DNA of 64,000 nucleotides from an uncultured Saprospiraceae bacterium. Its GTDB lineage: Bacteria > Bacteroidota > Bacteroidia > Chitinophagales > Saprospiraceae. This document shows, piece after piece, positions 1 to 9,091 of this stretch. The translations under genes and the position numbers were made by a program. The notes beneath the pieces are model-generated. The model was not told where the DNA came from. It did not search any database and saw only the letters and a program-made list of their open reading frames with translations. Positions within the stretch are counted from its first letter, which is position 1. The number at the start of each line of letters is the position of its first letter. The stretch covers positions 1-64,000 of the forward strand of contig CALKJD010000113.1 of assembly GCA_937995755.1 (NCBI GenBank). Reading direction: 5' to 3'.

Positions 1-2
1 GT

Positions 3-1253
3 GATAGTGATGATTGGATGTATGGAGCAGCTGGAATATATGCTATGACTCCAGAAGTTGGACCTCAAAATTATGGGTTTTGGCCACCTGCTAATGTTAT
101 TGATGAGGTGAATAAACTTTCTTTAGTTATGAATCTTAGAACAGCTCATCTAGTACATAGCTATATCCAAATTACAGAAGATAGTCCTAAGATTCTATCG
201 AAGGAATCAGGAAGTATACCTATTACATTATCTAACTATGGATTGGCGAGTGGTAATATCTCGGTGACAATAGAGGCCTTAGATAGTGATGCTGAAGTGT
301 CATTTTCAGAGCAGTTGTATACGCTTGAGCATTTACAAGCTGTAGATATTAATTTCGAATATCAAATTTTGGCTGAGGAGAGTGCAGAAATCTCTTTTTT
401 AGTTACTATCAATAATGGTGATTACACCTTTACCGAGGAGATAAAAAAGACTTATTTAAAAGGTGATTTTAACGTTTGGTATAGAAATGATGCCGATAAT
501 ATATCTCAATGGAATGTAGAAGGGAGTTGGTCTACAACGCAGTCAGATTTTGTGACTGCTCCAACAAGTATTACGGATTCTCCAGATGGTGATTATGAAG
601 GAAATAATGACATTACTATTCAGTTAAATGAAAGTATAGACCTTACTACAAGTCAAGATGCTATAATAAAGTATAATGCGAAATGGAGTATAGAAGAAGG
701 GTGGGATTACGTAGAGTTTTTAGTTGGTGTGGAAGGTGAAGCATTATCGCCGCAATGCGGAAATTACACTGTCATAGGAAATGCTAATCAAGATGAAGGC
801 CAGCCGCTGTACAGTGGTTTTCAAGACGATTGGATAGTAGAGGAGCTTTCTCTTAGTGATTTTGTGGGTCAAAAGATACAAATAGCGTTTAGGTTTGTAT
901 CAGACGCTTACGTAGAAGAAGATGGGTTTTACTTCGATAATATAGAAATACTGACAGTTGGAGATCCAATAAGCGGAACGAAAGAAATACAATTGAGTGA
1001 TTTATCAATACAACCGAACCCAAGCAACGGTGATGTACAACTAACTTTTGATCTTTCAGAGGATCAGAATGATGTAGAGATAGTGCTGTATAACAATATG
1101 GGAAAACAAGTGTCACGAACGACTATAGGAAATAGAGTAAGTGGCTCTCATATGATAAAATTAGATACAAATGATCTACAAGAAGGACTATATATTTGTC
1201 AGCTTGAATCCAAGGGAGTAACATCGTCTGCCTTGAAATTTGTAAAGTATTAG
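3..1253 (+). CDS. M14-type zinc carboxypeptidase with T9SS sorting domain (5' partial)
   Basis: C-terminal part of a secreted metallo-carboxypeptidase. The reading frame is open to the left edge (from base 3, reading DSDDWMYG), so the ATG at 18 is internal and the N-terminal catalytic half with the zinc ligands lies outside the window. What remains starts with the end of the M14 fold: the AMTPEVG motif carries the family's catalytic Glu, followed by FWPP. After it come a beta-rich linker (about residues 60-150), a jelly-roll/MAM-like domain typical of immune-inhibitor-A-like proteases (about 155-320, ending near FYFDNIEIL) and a type A T9SS sorting domain (QPNPSNG to the terminal FVKY). The product should be exported by the type IX system and kept at the cell surface or released. 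A hairpin follows the stop codon. Family assignment is good; substrate preference cannot be judged. Confidence 0.85.
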   Translation, partial: DSDDWMYGAAGIYAMTPEVGPQNYGFWPPANVIDEVNKLSLVMNLRTAHLVHSYIQITEDSPKILSKESGSIPITLSNYGLASGNISVTIEALDSDAEVSFSEQLYTLEHLQAVDINFEYQILAEESAEISFLVTINNGDYTFTEEIKKTYLKGDFNVWYRNDADNISQWNVEGSWSTTQSDFVTAPTSITDSPDGDYEGNNDITIQLNESIDLTTSQDAIIKYNAKWSIEEGWDYVEFLVGVEGEALSPQCGNYTVIGNANQDEGQPLYSGFQDDWIVEELSLSDFVGQKIQIAFRFVSDAYVEEDGFYFDNIEILTVGDPISGTKEIQLSDLSIQPNPSNGDVQLTFDLSEDQNDVEIVLYNNMGKQVSRTTIGNRVSGSHMIKLDTNDLQEGLYICQLESKGVTSSALKFVKY

Positions 1254-1263
1254 TATATACAAT

Positions 1264-1294
1264 AAAGAGGCTCCATCATGGATGGAGCCTCTTT
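1264..1294. terminator. Bidirectional hairpin between convergent genes
   Basis: A perfect 14-bp stem (1264-1277 with 1281-1294) and a 3-base loop lie between the carboxypeptidase stop (1253) and the stop of the minus-strand LytTR gene (1434). There is no long T-run on the plus side, so termination is inferred from stem strength and position. Confidence 0.65.
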
Positions 1295-1399
1295 GCATTC
1301 TAATTATCTATGGATTGACGATTAAAAATTTCGTTAAATACGTTCATGATAATATCAAATCATCAGCAAGATAAGGCCGAATTTGGTATTTTATATGGG

Positions 1400-1429
1400 T
1401 GACGCGGTCAAATGGAGTGAACGCGTCGC
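1400..1429 (-). terminator. Hairpin just downstream of the LytTR gene
   Basis: Near-perfect inverted repeat (1400-1410 with 1418-1429, one mismatch, GC-rich for this genome) four bases beyond the minus-strand stop codon. It is a likely terminator or 3' stabiliser for the LytTR/kinase transcript. Confidence 0.45.
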
Positions 1430-1433
1430 AACT

Positions 1434-2183
1434 TTATTTTTGATCTGATCTAAGTCTTGTTAGGAAGTCTGTTTTTCTTCTGTAAGCGACTTGTAGTACC
1501 TTGTTATTGGACATGGTTACCTCTGGGGCTCTACCTTTGCCTACGCTCCTTACATGCTCGCAATTGACTACTATAGATCTATGTATTCGAAAGAAAAGAC
1601 CTGGATTTAGCAATGTTTCAAAGAAATTGAGTGTGAGAGCAGATATTCTCTTTCGATTTTCAGTTAAATGAAAGATAGTATATCTCTCTTGCGTTTCTAA
1701 ATATAATATGTCTTTGATAATGACGGTGTCGCTGGTATTATAGCTTGATATCAATAAGTGTGTCGGATCGTCTGGACCATTACTAATATGAGATTTTATA
1801 AACTCAATATTAGCGGCATGTGTAATCTTCATTTCTCTGACTTTACTAATAGCGGCTCGTAATTCATCGAGATTTATCGGCTTGAGAAGGTAGTCAATGG
1901 CAGAATGCTTGATTGCCTTAATTGCGTAATGCTCATATCCTGTGGTAAATATGACCTTGAATGTTGGGTTTGTGAATTTCGTAAGGACATCAAATCCAGT
2001 CCCTCCTGGCATTTCTATATCTAAGAATACTAAATCTGGATTATGTGTTTGAATGCATAATATCCCATCCTCAACATTTTCAGCTATTGCTACTATCTCA
2101 ACGCCTACAAGATACTGAGTCGCCAGTTGATTCAATAGTTCACTATTATTGATCTCATCTTCTATTATTACTGCACGTATCAT
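1434..2183 (-). CDS. LytTR-family response regulator
   Basis: Cytoplasmic two-component response regulator and DNA-binding protein. The N-terminal receiver domain (about 1-120) has the acidic pocket (IIEDE), phospho-acceptor Asp55 in VFLDIEMPGG, and the later conserved Lys in DYLLKPI. The C-terminal half (about 145-245) is a LytTR domain with the RIHRSIVVN segment. At 249 residues it is full length for the family. Its ATG overlaps the stop codon of the upstream kinase gene by four bases, so the two are translationally coupled and form a cognate pair. Targets cannot be read from the sequence. Confidence 0.93.
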   Translation of the reverse strand: MIRAVIIEDEINNSELLNQLATQYLVGVEIVAIAENVEDGILCIQTHNPDLVFLDIEMPGGTGFDVLTKFTNPTFKVIFTTGYEHYAIKAIKHSAIDYLLKPINLDELRAAISKVREMKITHAANIEFIKSHISNGPDDPTHLLISSYNTSDTVIIKDILYLETQERYTIFHLTENRKRISALTLNFFETLLNPGLFFRIHRSIVVNCEHVRSVGKGRAPEVTMSNNKVLQVAYRRKTDFLTRLRSDQK

Positions 2184-4996
2184 TGTAGCGGAAGTATTAG
2201 TGTTGATCTTAAACCTTGTCCTGTGGTTTGATCTATATTATTAAAACTAAAGTTAGAATCAGGGTAAGATTTTTTTAAAATTAAGATTCTATCTGATATA
2301 AGAGTAAGTCCTAAGGAATTGTGTTTTATTTTTTTCTTTGTATTAGCTGTTTGGATTCCTTCACCATTATCTTCAATTACTATTTCAATATATTCGCTAC
2401 CTAGAGGTCTCATATTTAACGTAATTAAACCAATATTCTTTTTGTTTTTAAATGCATGCTTAATACTATTTTCAATTATTGGCTGTACTATTAGACTCGG
2501 TATTTTATCTATGTGGATATTAAGAGTTGTATCAATGTTGTAGATGATGTCAAAGCTAGATGGGAATCTTAATTGTTCTAATTCAATATAGTTTTTAATA
2601 AACATTAATTCACTCTCGATGGTGATGTAATCCATTCTAGAATATTCTAAACTTTTTCTTATGAGAGTTGAGAATTTACTTAAATAATGATTGGCGCCTA
2701 GAACGTCTTTTTTGAAAATTAAGTTTTGAATAGAATTGAGTGAGTTGAAAATGAAATGCGGATTCATTTGATTTCTAATGGCAGCGATCTCAGCTACCTT
2801 GGCTTGGGTTTTTGCTTCCTCTAATGCTAGTTCGTTTTCTTTTATTATGTTATACCTGTTTAGGAAATAGAACCCTACTAAGAGCATAGCGATCAAGCTA
2901 CAGATAATCAGTAATGCGTTAAACCATAAAGTGTCACTGAAGTGAGGGCATATAGAAAATGTTATTTTTTCACTTGATGAGTTCCAAACATTGAATTTGT
3001 TTTGTGCATTTACTTCAAATACATACTTGCCGTGATCTAGATTTTCAAATATTACCTCTCGATCATTAATGTAGTTCCAATCCGATGGTTCTCCATTTTT
3101 CGTGAGTTTATATTTGTATAGAGATTGATCACTACTCTTATTGTGTCGTATAGCAGTGAATTTTATGTCAATTTTGTTTTGATCGTAATTTAATATGTTG
3201 AGTGAGTCGACATTAACTTCTAAGTCATTAACTGATACGGAGTTGATATTTAAAGGAGTTTGTGTTCTTGGTTTTGTTATTTTTTGCGAAGGAAAGTAAC
3301 ATATGCCGTTCGGACTTGCGACATAAATTTTTTCATTCCATTTGATTACATCGTTGATATAGCTGGAGTTAAGGCCGTCAGCTTGATCAAATGCTTCAAT
3401 GAATTTTAAATCAGTTAAGCTATTGCTGTAACTTAATAGGTTTAAACCTTTATTCGTTGCCACCCATATTTCATTGCTATCTATGACTTCTATAGTATTT
3501 ACGATGTTAGTAGATAGACCATCTTTTGTATTGAAGTGGATCACTTCATCTGAATTAATTATAAATATTCCATTGCCTATCGTACTTATCCAAATGTTAT
3601 TAAGTGCATCTATTGTGATGTCGTTAATCCTACCAAAAGATTCTCCATTGCTAGTGAGTACGTTTTGTGGGTTTTGATAATCGAAGTTTTCCATAATAAG
3701 AACTCCAGAAAGGGTTCCTATCCAAATGTTGTTTTTCAAATCTTCAATAAAGCAAATAGGTTTATCATGAGTTTTTATTAATAGATGATTTTTTTTATTT
3801 AATAAATTTATTCGTATATCATTTTTGGTGCTTGAGATAGTATCTAGAGTCGAAGTGACTAAGGTTTCTTTTTTTCTTTTAGATATTGATTGAATGGCCA
3901 CAGCATCGCCATTAAATTCAATGTCTTGGTTTAAGAGTCGTAGAACTTTACCATTTTGTACAGTTTGAAATTGATTAATATCATTGTTTCTTGTTGTGTT
4001 GTCAATCAGATATTCAATGGAATGGTGTAAGGTGTCAATTCGTATTATGCTACTACTTGAAGTGCCGCAAAGAAGGTAGTCCGAAAAACTATGAAAACGG
4101 AGATAGTTTTTATTGTCTATGTTCTTTAGTTTTGAATTCAATGTTAGCACATCGATGTTTGCAATGTATAAGATTCCTTTGTTTCTGGTGGATATCCAGT
4201 ATCCATTGTTTTTGTCTTTAGTTATTGCCGTTGATTCATATACAGTTAATAAGTTATCTGTTACTTTATATGTGCTTTGGTTTTTAGACGTTTTCTGAAG
4301 TAGATTGCTCGAGTTGCTAGTGTACCAAAAGTTAGATTCATCCTCATATAAAAAATTTATGTTGAAAGTGGGGTCTAGAGATTTTAGAAAAGGAAGCTGA
4401 TTTTTTGTGATAGATATAGAAGTTCTACGTCCTGTTATTTTATTCATGTTTTCATAGAAGCAAAATGAATCGATGTAGTAGATGTTATCTTGGTAATGAG
4501 CATCGTATATTTTTGGCTGACTATACTTGTCAAGGGTTATAATTTCGAATATTTTTTGATCATTACATGTGAGATATAGTTTTTTGTTACTTCCCTCTCT
4601 TATTTCTTTTATATAATTTCCGCCTAATGTGTCGATGATGCTTCTTAGTTGGTCATTAAATATATAAGGCGTAAAATCTCCATCTTCATAAAGCGTAATT
4701 TTTCCATTATATCCAAAAAACCAAAGAGTGTTGTCTGAGCTTTTAAATATTTCGAAGTTGACGTTATCACCAAGACCATTATGAGTAGTGTAAGTGGTAA
4801 ACTGATAGCCATCATAGGAACAAACACCTCTATCTGTGGTAAACCACAATACGCCTTTATGATCTAGCTCTACATCGTAGACCTCATTACTCGGTAAGCC
4901 ATCATCAATCGTATAATTGACATAGTATGGATCTTGGCTATAGCATGTGGTCGCATAGCAGATTATCATCATGAAATAGAGATGAAATAACTTCAT
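2180..4996 (-). CDS. Two-component sensor histidine kinase with Reg_prop beta-propeller sensor
   Basis: Large inner-membrane sensor kinase of 938 residues. The order is: signal peptide (1-20), a long periplasmic region of two-component-regulator propeller repeats (pattern near DHKGVLWFTTDRGVC, DLKNNIWIGTLSGV, ALNNIWISTIGNG), a Y_Y_Y domain just before the membrane (about 600-690), one transmembrane helix (about 697-720), a short coiled coil, then a His_kinase/LytS-type core. The phospho-acceptor His lies in NPHFIFNSLNS near residue 745, and the ATP-binding lid motif is EDNGEGI. Unlike the hybrid two-component systems of Bacteroides polysaccharide loci, the regulator is a separate gene (LytTR, overlapping by four bases). 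The propeller suggests an extracytoplasmic ligand, often a glycan fragment; no SusC/SusD pair is nearby to support that here. Confidence 0.92.
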   Translation of the reverse strand: MKLFHLYFMMIICYATTCYSQDPYYVNYTIDDGLPSNEVYDVELDHKGVLWFTTDRGVCSYDGYQFTTYTTHNGLGDNVNFEIFKSSDNTLWFFGYNGKITLYEDGDFTPYIFNDQLRSIIDTLGGNYIKEIREGSNKKLYLTCNDQKIFEIITLDKYSQPKIYDAHYQDNIYYIDSFCFYENMNKITGRRTSISITKNQLPFLKSLDPTFNINFLYEDESNFWYTSNSSNLLQKTSKNQSTYKVTDNLLTVYESTAITKDKNNGYWISTRNKGILYIANIDVLTLNSKLKNIDNKNYLRFHSFSDYLLCGTSSSSIIRIDTLHHSIEYLIDNTTRNNDINQFQTVQNGKVLRLLNQDIEFNGDAVAIQSISKRKKETLVTSTLDTISSTKNDIRINLLNKKNHLLIKTHDKPICFIEDLKNNIWIGTLSGVLIMENFDYQNPQNVLTSNGESFGRINDITIDALNNIWISTIGNGIFIINSDEVIHFNTKDGLSTNIVNTIEVIDSNEIWVATNKGLNLLSYSNSLTDLKFIEAFDQADGLNSSYINDVIKWNEKIYVASPNGICYFPSQKITKPRTQTPLNINSVSVNDLEVNVDSLNILNYDQNKIDIKFTAIRHNKSSDQSLYKYKLTKNGEPSDWNYINDREVIFENLDHGKYVFEVNAQNKFNVWNSSSEKITFSICPHFSDTLWFNALLIICSLIAMLLVGFYFLNRYNIIKENELALEEAKTQAKVAEIAAIRNQMNPHFIFNSLNSIQNLIFKKDVLGANHYLSKFSTLIRKSLEYSRMDYITIESELMFIKNYIELEQLRFPSSFDIIYNIDTTLNIHIDKIPSLIVQPIIENSIKHAFKNKKNIGLITLNMRPLGSEYIEIVIEDNGEGIQTANTKKKIKHNSLGLTLISDRILILKKSYPDSNFSFNNIDQTTGQGLRSTLILPLQ

Positions 4997-5176
4997 GTCC
5001 GCAAAATACTTGTTTTCTTTATTCGATTGGAGTTAAAGGATGACATTTATCTCGTAGTTAACTTTGTGCAACTCTTGTGATATTTCCGTACTTTTACTTA
5101 TTAGCTTTATAGAGCAAGCTCTAAATCGCGGCTTCAGGGCTAAATAGTAATCCTAATCAACTGAAATATTAAATAA

Positions 5177-6832
5177 TTGGCTAAATCTCAAGAACTCTTC
5201 GAATTGCACTTTGATGGAGATGTCGTCTATCAAGGAGAAAAACTCTATGATAGTGGTGCTGTGCATGAGATCAATAAGCCAGAAAAGAACCTATGGACCA
5301 TTATGGTGCATGATGGTATATTTTATGAAGTTGAGTTATTCAGTCCATTTGCTCAGCGACGTAAGAGCTCTTGTGAATGTGATGAGTATAAGCAAACGAA
5401 ATCCTGTAAACATATAACAGCAGCTTTATTCGCGCTACGTACTCAACTACGAGAAGAAGCCGAACGAAAGGCTGATAGACAAAAACACAAAACTACATCT
5501 GGCAAAAAGCTCAATATTAATACGTTACTACAGGAATTGGATAAGCAGGATTTGATGCATTTTATCAAGGCTTATGCACGAAAGGATAAGAATTTTAATA
5601 TAGCTCTGAAGGCACACTTTGCAAGGCGTGTTGATCTAGAAGATAATCATGCGAAGTATAAAGGGATTCTTGATAGTATAATCAAACCAATTACTTCGAA
5701 TACCAATAGAGCTAAATCTGCCGATCTCAAAAGCTTTATAGCTGTATCTAAGGAGTTGACTGCACAGCTAGAAGATGCATTATCAGTGTCTGATTATCGA
5801 GATGCGTATTATATCATTGATGCTGCTATATCCAAAACGGAATATGTAAGATATCATTATGACAACTATGCAGATGAAACTTCAGCTATTAGTCAAAGAT
5901 TTCATGATCTGCTGGTGTTGCTACATCAAAGGGTACATGCAGAAGAACTGAAAAGCAGCTTACTTGAATTAATTATAGAACTTCCACAAAGGAGTTACTA
6001 CAGACATAATGATTTAGAAAATCACCTGTATTATTTGCTAATAGGTAAACAGCATAAGGATAAAGAGTTAATGCTTCGACTCAAGGAGATATGCTTAGGT
6101 ACTTTGCTTAAGAAGCAGAGAGAGGATAATGACATAATTACATTATTGTCGATTGTTCTCATGTTGGATTTTCATCTTACCAAATTGAAAGATATAACAT
6201 GGTTTGTTACCGATTATTCTAAACTATCAATGAGTGTAGTGGACAGATTAGTTCAAGCAAATCAAGCTGAAGTATCTGTCAAGTTGATGAAAAAGATGCA
6301 ATCACACTTTCCTAAATCTAGAGAGTTAAAGCGTAAATTACTACAAGTATACCTTACACTTGATCAGTTAGATGAGCTGACTAAACTATTGCCAAAGTAT
6401 GTTATACAGTCTGACGATACAAAATTGCTGTTTAAACTTAAAGATAAATTGTCTAGTGATCAGTGGACGGATGTAATACTTGAACTTATCACCTATTATA
6501 AAGAAGATCCTACTAAGAAATCAATACTAGCTAGTCTGTATTTCCAAGAAGAGGATTATGATTCACTAATAGCCTTGATGCATAGTGGGGTAGAGATTGA
6601 CTTGGTTATGAATTATGATCATAAGTTATACCGTACCTACCATAAAGACTTAACAGAGATTTACCAAAAAGTGCTATCTGAGATAATTGATAGTTATTTA
6701 GGTGATAAGGCGCAGATTTCTGTGAAAAAAGCGATATATCATATGGATCAATTAGGTGCAAAAAAACTGAGACGAAATGTACTCGCTTATCTTGAGAAGG
6801 AATACAAACACCGTATTCAGTATTTATTCTAA
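5177..6832 (+). CDS. SWIM zinc-finger domain protein
   Basis: Cytoplasmic protein of 551 residues with an N-terminal SWIM zinc-binding motif (Cys66, Cys68, Cys77, His79 in CECDEYKQTKSCKH). The remainder is helical and TPR-like in character (repeated leucine-rich helices), without catalytic motifs that I recognise. SWIM domains usually mediate nucleic-acid or protein contact; in bacteria they often accompany SNF2 helicases, but none is adjacent. The start is a TTG codon directly after an in-frame TAA; the first in-frame ATG lies inside the conserved N-terminus, so TTG is the better choice. Converges with the esterase gene, 23 bases apart. Precise role unknown. Confidence 0.75.
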   Translation: MAKSQELFELHFDGDVVYQGEKLYDSGAVHEINKPEKNLWTIMVHDGIFYEVELFSPFAQRRKSSCECDEYKQTKSCKHITAALFALRTQLREEAERKADRQKHKTTSGKKLNINTLLQELDKQDLMHFIKAYARKDKNFNIALKAHFARRVDLEDNHAKYKGILDSIIKPITSNTNRAKSADLKSFIAVSKELTAQLEDALSVSDYRDAYYIIDAAISKTEYVRYHYDNYADETSAISQRFHDLLVLLHQRVHAEELKSSLLELIIELPQRSYYRHNDLENHLYYLLIGKQHKDKELMLRLKEICLGTLLKKQREDNDIITLLSIVLMLDFHLTKLKDITWFVTDYSKLSMSVVDRLVQANQAEVSVKLMKKMQSHFPKSRELKRKLLQVYLTLDQLDELTKLLPKYVIQSDDTKLLFKLKDKLSSDQWTDVILELITYYKEDPTKKSILASLYFQEEDYDSLIALMHSGVEIDLVMNYDHKLYRTYHKDLTEIYQKVLSEIIDSYLGDKAQISVKKAIYHMDQLGAKKLRRNVLAYLEKEYKHRIQYLF

Positions 6833-6855
6833 TGTCTATCTTGTCTTAGTATAGA

Positions 6856-7785
6856 TTAGTTTCCGAGTAAGAAAATTAGAAGCTCATCTAGTCTAGTTGC
6901 CCAATAGTTTTCAGTGTGGTCATGACTTTCAAATACTTTTGTCTGTAGATTTTTATTATCAACATAGTTAGCGTCTCTCATTGCGTCATTGACATTTAGT
7001 TGGTGTACCGTATACATACTATCGAGACCTTCAGTTCCATGGTCAAAGTATATTCTATGAGTGGATGGGTCAGGAATATTCTTACCCATGTAATGAATGA
7101 ATGCTGCAGGTATTGGGTTGTCATTGTCATGGTAACCACCAATCCAATGGGTGGACATACATCCTGCAGCTCCAAATGTTGAGGGATATTCAAAAAGTGC
7201 GTACATCGATATGAGGCCTCCCATACTTGATCCAACGACGAATGTATTAGTGCTATCTGTAAGGGTAGAAAAACTATTATCAATATAGGGTTTGAGCTCG
7301 TCTACTATAAATTTTAAATAGTTATCTGCCTGTGGGCCATTTGGAAATCCTGAAGAAGTTCTCTTAATACTATCTGATGGCATAAAATCTTCCTTGATAT
7401 CCGGAGGTAATATGTCAAAAGCTTTTTGTGGAAAATAATCGGCTTTCCTCGTTTTACTACTGTGAATGCCTACCACTATACAAGGCTTTATTTTATCATC
7501 AGTGATCAAATGTGAAATCGTTTCATCAACTTTCCATTCTTGATGGTTCCAAGTTTTAGTGGAATCAAATAGCATTTGACCATCATGCATGTATATTACA
7601 GCGTATTTTTTAGATGTATCATATCCCTCTGGTGTCCAGATATCTACATGCCTAGGCGAAATGAAATCTGATGGGAAATTCTCCAATCGTTCAACTAAGC
7701 CTTGCTCAGTATAAGGTAGTTGGGCTGTCGAAACTATAGTAAAAAGGAGAATCGTTAAGGCAGTACTTAATTGTCTAATGATCAT
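6856..7785 (-). CDS. Secreted esterase, alpha/beta-hydrolase of the esterase-D/Fes-like family
   Basis: Exported hydrolase of 309 residues. A signal peptide (about 1-21, ending STAQ) is followed by a putative-esterase (PF00756-like) fold: the early YAVIYMHDGQ strand, the nucleophile elbow GSSMGG with Ser187, and a C-terminal His in the FESHDHTENYW segment that fits the catalytic triad. Family members cleave feruloyl, siderophore, acetyl or other simple esters; the actual substrate cannot be chosen from the sequence. Transcribed alone, converging with the SWIM gene. Confidence 0.85.
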   Translation of the reverse strand: MIIRQLSTALTILLFTIVSTAQLPYTEQGLVERLENFPSDFISPRHVDIWTPEGYDTSKKYAVIYMHDGQMLFDSTKTWNHQEWKVDETISHLITDDKIKPCIVVGIHSSKTRKADYFPQKAFDILPPDIKEDFMPSDSIKRTSSGFPNGPQADNYLKFIVDELKPYIDNSFSTLTDSTNTFVVGSSMGGLISMYALFEYPSTFGAAGCMSTHWIGGYHDNDNPIPAAFIHYMGKNIPDPSTHRIYFDHGTEGLDSMYTVHQLNVNDAMRDANYVDNKNLQTKVFESHDHTENYWATRLDELLIFLLGN

Positions 7786-7919
7786 ATTTTGTAAATAGAT
7801 GGATTTATATAGTTAGTACAACTATTAGGAATGTACTAGTTCCGCAAATCTAATAACAATGAACATATTAGACTATTAAAGATTTATTAATGATATTTAT
7901 CGTGTAGAAGAATGAACCA

Positions 7920-8423
7920 ATGAAGAAAATATTATTTGTACGTCACGCTAAGTCCTCATGGACTGATATGAAACTTACTGATAAGCAACGACCACTTAAC
8001 AATAGAGGAAAAAGAGATGCACCTTTGATGGCTGCTAGATGTGTTGAATATGGACTCAAGGTAGAATTGATTATTAGTAGCCCTGCGGTGAGAGCGTTTA
8101 ATACGGCATTAGCCTTTCAGGATGCCTATAAGATCATGGAACCTATTCAAATTGAAAATTATCTATATCACGGTGATCCATCTGACTTTGAAGAAGCCCT
8201 ATGTGGTGTTGATGACCAAATCAATTGTGTGGCTATTTTTGGGCATAACCCAGGAATTACATATCTAGCAAATGAGTTAGATAGTAGCAGTTATATAGAC
8301 AATGTGCCTACTACCGGCGTTCTAGTTGGTGAAGCTGATATTGAGCATTGGGAAGATTTTTCAGTAGCCAAGAGCGTACTTAAAGACTTTTTGTACCCTA
8401 AGGATACAAGACGAACAGGGTAG
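7920..8423 (+). CDS. SixA-like histidine phosphatase
   Basis: Small cytoplasmic phosphatase of 167 residues in the histidine phosphatase (phosphoglycerate-mutase-like) superfamily. The RHG-type motif appears as VRHAKSSW near the N-terminus (catalytic His9), and the second catalytic His lies in FGHNPGIT. Length and the RHAKSSW form match SixA-like phosphohistidine phosphatases. The last codons and stop lie inside the first copy of a 90-bp tandem repeat, so the C-terminal residues may have been set by that duplication. Confidence 0.85.
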   Translation: MKKILFVRHAKSSWTDMKLTDKQRPLNNRGKRDAPLMAARCVEYGLKVELIISSPAVRAFNTALAFQDAYKIMEPIQIENYLYHGDPSDFEEALCGVDDQINCVAIFGHNPGITYLANELDSSSYIDNVPTTGVLVGEADIEHWEDFSVAKSVLKDFLYPKDTRRTG

Positions 8424-8612
8424 TATATAGAAGTCTAATTAAAGAAGAAGTAAAGTGCCATGTTCGTCAAAGATAAAGTGTGAATAAGGAATAGGTCAAG
8501 ATGAACAGGGTAGAAGATAGAAGTCTAATTAAAGAAGAAGTAAAGTACCATGTTCGTCAAAGATAAAGTGTGAATAGGGAATAGGTCAAGACTAACAGGG
8601 TAGAAGTCTAAT
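8407..8612. repeat. 90-bp tandem repeat, two full copies and a partial third
   Basis: Direct repeat with exact 90-base period: 8407-8496, 8497-8586 and the start of a third copy at 8587-8612. Copies 1 and 2 differ at only a few positions. Copy 1 includes the final codons and stop of the SixA-like gene; copies 2 and 3 carry the same TAG-containing segment downstream as non-coding DNA. No hairpin or homology to a mobile element is evident. Confidence 0.9.
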
Positions 8613-8673
8613 ATAGTATTAAGCGAGAGGAAGGGGGAAGAATGGGAAATTTAATTACTGATTAAAAAATAAG

Positions 8674-9027
8674 ATGAGCAGATTTTTTTTATTTACAATA
8701 CTTTTAATTTTTGGAGCTTGCGATCAAAATAAGCAGGCAGAGGTAAGTATGGATGATGAAGAGCTAGTAGAAATGCTTGAGGATCTGCATATAGCGAGAA
8801 GTATCGTGGCGAAATACAGATTGTTTGAGCGTGATAGCATCAGTGAATTATTAAGAGTACAGATAGCGAAGAGGCACAATATGAGTGTAGAAGGTATAGA
8901 TTATGTAATGGAGCAAATACAGATGTCTCCAGCTAAATACTTATCGTTAGAAAAGAAAGCCGTTGAGAATTTAAAGGTGATGAAAGATTCATTGAAATTG
9001 AATCAAAATATAGTTACTGAGAAATAG
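8674..9027 (+). CDS. DUF4296-type small lipoprotein
   Basis: Predicted lipoprotein of 117 residues: a short hydrophobic signal with lipobox Cys (LLIFGACDQ, Cys16) and a helical mature part. The pattern ELVEMLEDLHIARSI followed by a helix starting RHNMS resembles DUF4296, a family restricted to Bacteroidota with no known function. It stands between the 90-bp repeat array and a convergent minus-strand block. Confidence 0.65.
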   Translation: MSRFFLFTILLIFGACDQNKQAEVSMDDEELVEMLEDLHIARSIVAKYRLFERDSISELLRVQIAKRHNMSVEGIDYVMEQIQMSPAKYLSLEKKAVENLKVMKDSLKLNQNIVTEK

Positions 9028-9091
9028 AAGCTATCTAACGCAAGTGATGAATACTTAAATCAGAAGTTATGTTGTATCAATTCGCTTATTT

